Source: Biscogniauxia marginata
Taxonomy: Eukaryota > Ascomycota > Sordariomycetes > Xylariales > Xylariaceae
Direction of reading: 5' to 3'
Assembly (NCBI GenBank): GCA_022695795.1
Contig: MU404061.1
Span: forward strand, 710,048-774,047
DNA: 64,000 nucleotides
The notes beneath the pieces are model-generated. The model saw only the letters and a program-made list of their open reading frames with translations. It had not been told where the DNA came from and searched no databases. The position numbers and the translations under genes were made by a program. Shown one piece after another: positions 59,598 through 64,000 of this stretch (position 1 is the stretch's first letter; the number at the start of each line of letters is the position of its first letter).

Positions 59598-59984
59598 TAT
59601 GACAAACCTCTTTATATATTCCTAGTTAACTAACTTTACAAGTAAGTACGTACTAGGTTTTCTTGATTTAAAAGTAATAATGGGTTAAGATTAATTTAAT
59701 TAATTTATAATGTTATATTCGTTAAAGAGGTTTTAAGGTATTTTTATTATAATATTAAAGAGTAATTATAATCTTAAATTAATAGCTAAAGAACTAAAAT
59801 AAATAACTAAATACGTAAGAAATTCTAATTTACTTATACTTTATTCTTTATAGGGGGTTATACCCACACTCTCTCTAATTCTTAGGAGAATAACTAAGAA
59901 TCTTGGCATTCTCCCTTTTGGAGTCATGTGACCCTAGATCACATGACCACCTTTAATTCCTTTTACCCTTGTTAGGTCGTAACA
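59598..59984 (-). repeat. 5' LTR of element I
   Basis: It begins TATGACAAACC, a mutated form of TGTAACGAACC. It contains a 25-bp near-palindrome (GTCATGTGA, 7-bp spacer, TCACATGAC) at 59923-59947. Confidence 0.88.
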
Positions 59985-59989
59985 CTAAA

Positions 59990-62110
59990 ACCTAAAAGTG
60001 TTATAAATATACACGTATTTCTTGGCTTTATTAATTACGTTAAATAACTTATTTAAGATTTCAAGCGAATCGCTAAACTATTAACGGAATTAATTACTTT
60101 AATAAAAACAAAAAAAGCTTTTTATTTTATTAAAAAAGCTAAAAAGGCTTTTTAACAACTAAAAAAAGTTATAATTAATAAGGTTATATATAAACTTTTA
60201 AATAAAAAAACGATTAAAGATAAACGCTTTAAATTTTATTATCGAAATAGTTTTAAAATAAATAAAAAACAATAGAAAATGGTATTTAATCGCGTATTTA
60301 TTTAAAGCATTATATAGTGTTAAACTAAATTATTAAATTTATAACAAGGAATTATTAATAGTTATTAAAGTATTAAAAAAATAAAAATTATAACTTAATA
60401 AAACTAAAAAACCTATCGATATTTATTTAAACTATAAAAACCTTACACGATTTATAATAACATAAACGTTTAATTAGAGATATAAGCGTTAAATGATTTT
60501 TTTATTTAAATTCAATTTTAAAATCTATTATATTAAGAAAAAAGAAACTATAAATCAAAAATCAATAAAAAAGATATTTAAATGTTTAAATAATAAATTA
60601 ATTATATTAATTTATATGCGAATTAATATAAAAAACTAAAAATAACGTTTTAAAGAAAGTTATAATTAAAAAGAAAAACAATTATAATCTTAATAAGGAT
60701 TTAATAATGAACTTTTTTTATATAAAAAAAAGGTTTACGTATTAAAATAAGTATAAAACGAATTTGTTAAGGAATTTCATAAATACTTTTTACATAGTTA
60801 TTAAGGAATCTTTAAAACATTAAAATAGTTATAAAAAGAATTCGACTTTCTAGAAATAAAACAAATAATTAAGAAAGTTATAAAAAATTATAATATAAAT
60901 TATATAAATTATTATAATTAACTTAAATACTTAAAAAAGCATGACACATAATTACATGGGATTTCGTAATAAAACTCCTTAAATTAAAAGATCTTTTTAT
61001 AAAAATACTTTATAATAATATATAAGTAATTGTTAATAAACTTATAAAATATGCCTACTTTTTATTATTTAACAAGTCGAGCATAATAAAATAATTAGTT
61101 TTTAGTTTCTTAAGAAAGTATATTAATAAATATGGATTATTAAAACGCATTATTTTAAATAAAAACAAGTTATTTATATTAAAATTTTGAATTAATTTAA
61201 TAAAACGAATAAAAATTAAATAAAAATTATTTATAATATATCATTTTTAATTAAACGAATAAATAGAAAAATTAAATTAAATAATAAAATAATATTTTTA
61301 AAGTTATATTAACTAGGAAATAAATAATTAAGTAGAATTGTTATTAATAACCTAAATAACGTATAATACTTCGATTAATAAGGATATAAAGATATCACTA
61401 CACGAAGTAATGTACGGTTATAAAGTAGAAATCTAAAAATAACTAATTAAACTTAAAAAAGCACTAAAAGTCGAAATAAAAGCCTCGAAAATAAAAGTAA
61501 TATCCGAGAAAGTCTAAACAATATAGCTATAATTATAAAAAGAATTATAGTTTATTTAAAACAAAATAACAAAGTATTATAACAAAAAAAGAATTAAAGA
61601 ACCAATTTTAAAAAAAAGAGATATAGTTTACTTATTTCGCTAATAATAAGGCGCGTTAATAAAAACGCCTTAAATTAAAATAAAACGACTTAATAAAAAA
61701 CTTAAATTTAAGAATTTAAAACCATATAAAGTCGAGGAAGTTATCTTAAAAGTTAATTATAAACTTTTTCTACTAAAAAAATCTAGAATATATTTTATAT
61801 TCCATATTTTACTCTTAAAATTAACGCTAAAAAACGCCTTATTAAAAAACTAATTAAAACTTAAAAAAAAATCTTAATAAGTATAAAATAAAAAAGGTAT
61901 TAAATTTAAAAAAAGTCGGTAATTAGTTATAATATTTTATTAAATAAAAAGGTTAATTATTAAAAAAAAATACTTAAAAAACTTAATAAACGAGCTTAAA
62001 AGCTTTTATCGCCGAAACCCGGATCAGTTAAAAGGTCTTAACAAAAAAAAGAAAGGTTTAACTAAAACTAATTAAAAAAGGAAAAAGCCCTTAAAATAAA
62101 TGCGTTTTAT
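59990..62110 (+). pseudogene. pol of element H, second part (RT end, RNase H, integrase, chromodomain)
   Basis: It resumes the frame interrupted at 52574. The integrase core (NKNKLFILKF, RIP form of the DRDKLFTSKF region) lies near 61155-61190, and chromodomain-region sequence runs to about 62060. Confidence 0.7.
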
Positions 62111-62129
62111 TTAAGCTCGAATTAACATA

Positions 62130-63190
62130 ATAATCCTTTTATATATAATTACTCTTTGTTAATATGTTATTGCGCCGCTTTAACGCGTTTTTATTTTTTT
62201 ATCTCGTTTAAGTTTTAAAACCCTCTTTAAATAAACTTTATATTTTTCTTTTAAAGAAAATTTTTTTAGTAGTTTAAATAAATTAAACGATTTAAAGCCT
62301 TGTTAATCTCGGCTTATTAACATTTAGATTCTTAATAAGCCTTTTTTTAATAACGACATTAAAAATTTAAAAACACTTATTTAATAACACGTTTTTTATG
62401 GTTAACTTATAACTATTACGAACTAATAATATTAAAGGGGTTTTTAACAAGGGTGTTAAGCATAAACCAAGAATGTAAAGAATAAATGGTTTAAGTTAAA
62501 GGTATAATGTAACGTCACATAGTATAAATTCCTATTAATTCCGGAATCCATAAGAATTTAAAACGTTGGATTCTCGGGGATCCAAAGATTTAACGGTATT
62601 TAATATACCAAAAAAAGAAATATAAAAAAAAAGGAATAAGTATAAATAAATTTAAATTTCTTTTATATTTAATTATTTATTCTAGTTCCTTAGTTATTAA
62701 TTTAAAATTATAGTTACTCTTTAATATTATAATGAAAATACCTTGAAATCTCTTTAATAAATAAGACATTATAAATCTTTTAAACTAACCTTAATTTATT
62801 GTTACTTTTAAAACAATAAAACTTAGTACGTACTTATTTATAAAGTTAATTAACTAGGAACATATAAAGAGGTTTGTTATAATAACTTCTTAATATAAAG
62901 GCTTTTAAAGAAAAATAACAAAATGTGGTTTTCGTCGCAAAACGACATGTTTAAAGCGTTATAATTTTAACATTTATTATAACTCTTTAATATCTTATAA
63001 AATAAGCTTTTATTAAAGCATTAAAAACAAGGTATAATTTTAAAATTAAATAAAGAAATCGTGTTAATTAAATCTTTACGGTATTTAAATAACGATTTCT
63101 TATTTATATACATAAAAGATTTAATTACTTTTTTAGGAGGTATAACGAGTAATGAAATAAAAAAAGGGAAACTTACTTAATTATTTTAAG
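62130..63190 (-). pseudogene. Antisense accessory ORF region of element H, split by solo LTR J
   Basis: It lies between pol and the 3' LTR, in the position held by the antisense ORF in C, D, A and I. It is assigned mainly by position, since RIP has removed most legible sequence. Confidence 0.4.
62414..62881 (+). repeat. Solo LTR J
   Basis: A 468-bp LTR with a perfect target duplication ATAAC (62409-62413, 62882-62886) inside the antisense-ORF region of H. It is the same U3 type as S1. U3 keeps a less mutated patch (GATTCTCGGGGATCC) near 62570-62582. Confidence 0.88.
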
Positions 63191-63218
63191 ATAAAAACAA
63201 AAGAAGAGGAGAAATAAT

Positions 63219-63708
63219 ATTACGATTAATAAAAAATAATGGTTAATAAAGATTACGTAACCCTTAAGTCCCGTGACTTAAAGCAAAATTCTTTGTTTAT
63301 TTCTATTTTCCGTAATAAAAAAAAGAAGAAAAAAAGAGTATTCTTTATTTATTTTTATTTTTCGTAATAAAGAAAGAAAAAGAAAAAACTTATTTTTTAT
63401 TTATTTTTGTTTTTCGTAATAAAAAAGATTAAAAAAATGCGGGATATTACTTTTCTAAGAATAAAGTATAAATAAATTAAAATTTCTTATATATCTAGTT
63501 ATTTATTCGAGTTTTTTAGCTATTAATTTAAGATTATAGTTACTCTTTAATATTATAATAAGAATACTTTAAAATTTCTTTAACGAATGAAGCATTATAA
63601 ATTTCTTAAATCAACCTCGATTCATTATTATCTTCAAAATAAAAAAAACTTAATACGTACTTACTTATAAAGTTAACTAACTAGAAACACATAGGGAGGT
63701 TCGTCATA
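63219..63708 (+). repeat. 3' LTR of element H
   Basis: 490 bp, preceded by the polypurine tract AGAAGAGGAGAAATAA. It has one more copy of the roughly 74-bp U3 unit than the 5' LTR. Confidence 0.85.
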
Positions 63709-63713
63709 ATATA

Positions 63714-64000
63714 TTTAATAATATAACAAATAAAAATATATTTAATAATATAACAAATAAAAATATATTTAATAATATTTATATAATAAATAAAAAGGTA
63801 TTTAGTAATTTAAATTTTAAGGAGTTATAATTTATTTTATTTACTATTTATTATTTATGTTATTTACTATTTATTATTTATGTTATTTACTATTTATTAT
63901 TTATGTTATTTACTATTTATTATTTATGTTATTTACTATTTATTATTTATGTTATTTACTATTTATTATTTATGTTATTTACTATTTATTATTTATGTTA
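63714..64000 (+). mobile_element. Repeat X, right copy, continuation
   Basis: It resumes repeat X after element H (matches 34260-34310) and contains tandem AATATATTTAATAATATAAC-type units at its start. It passes into the 23-bp minisatellite and runs off the window. Confidence 0.55.
63838..64000. repeat. 23-bp minisatellite
   Basis: About seven essentially identical units of TTTACTATTTATTATTTATG plus TTA run to the window end. The left copy of X has a single unit at the matching place (about 34290), so the array is a local expansion. Confidence 0.9.

Larger units (their letters stand above)
52580..59984 (-). mobile_element. Full-length Ty3/gypsy chromovirus I (nested in pol of H)
   Basis: 7405 bp with two 387-bp LTRs and a perfect target duplication CTAAA (52575-52579, 59985-59989). 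It is the same family as D (same U3 type), but with one copy of the 39-bp LTR unit instead of two. Minus-strand order: 5' LTR, leader, gag, pol, then the plus-strand accessory ORF and the 3' LTR. Confidence 0.92.
51344..63708 (+). mobile_element. Ty3/gypsy element H, gag-less, interrupted by I and solo LTR J
   Basis: The 5' LTR (51344-51759) is joined directly to the RT region of pol, with no leader, gag or protease. Pol is split by element I (52580-59984) and the antisense-ORF region is split by solo LTR J. The 3' LTR is 63219-63708. The target duplication ATATA (51339-51343, 63709-63713) is intact, so the whole nest entered repeat X as one insertion that later lost its 5' half. Confidence 0.88.

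Overview
The window looks like a filamentous ascomycete (Pezizomycotina) genome. Genes carry short introns with GT-AG ends, and GC-balanced gene islands alternate with very AT-rich blocks full of nested retrotransposons. Those elements are riddled with C-to-T and G-to-A changes, and glutamine codons have become TAA/TAG. That is the signature of repeat-induced point mutation (RIP). The class cannot be fixed from this sequence; a Sordariomycete is my guess.

Layout. (1) 1-5516, gene island: the 3' part of an MFS transporter (+), a two-exon FAD monooxygenase (-), a two-exon small secreted protein (-) and one unassigned open stretch. (2) About 5517-34690, AT-rich block: a DNA element with 154-bp inverted arms holding a solo LTR, then Ty3/gypsy chromodomain elements nested in one another (A inside B; D inside the 3' LTR of C; remnants E, F and G), then the right part of a DNA-transposon-like repeat X. 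(3) About 34690-49640, a 15-kb GC-balanced island with one clear gene (a two-finger C2H2 transcription factor, -), long non-coding flanks with microsatellites, and a frameshifted ankyrin-repeat fragment. (4) About 49640-64000, a second AT-rich block: a second copy of X broken by element H, which is itself broken by element I and a solo LTR J.

In the first island the transporter, the oxidase and the secreted peptide lie within 4.6 kb at the edge of an AT-rich block. This is the usual setting of small specialised-metabolism or effector loci, but no core enzyme is visible. The retroelements share three features. There is an extra cysteine-rich/coiled-coil ORF antisense to pol, next to the 3' LTR. 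The presumed primer-binding site is complementary to the putative 5' end of the element's own transcript, suggesting Tf1/sushi-type self-priming. The LTRs have conserved inner ends but very different U3 halves, most with a CACGTG-type site. These are the most unusual signals in the window.

No rRNA, convincing tRNA, CRISPR array or bacterial-type feature was seen. Exon boundaries were read by eye. Domain borders in RIP-damaged elements are approximate.
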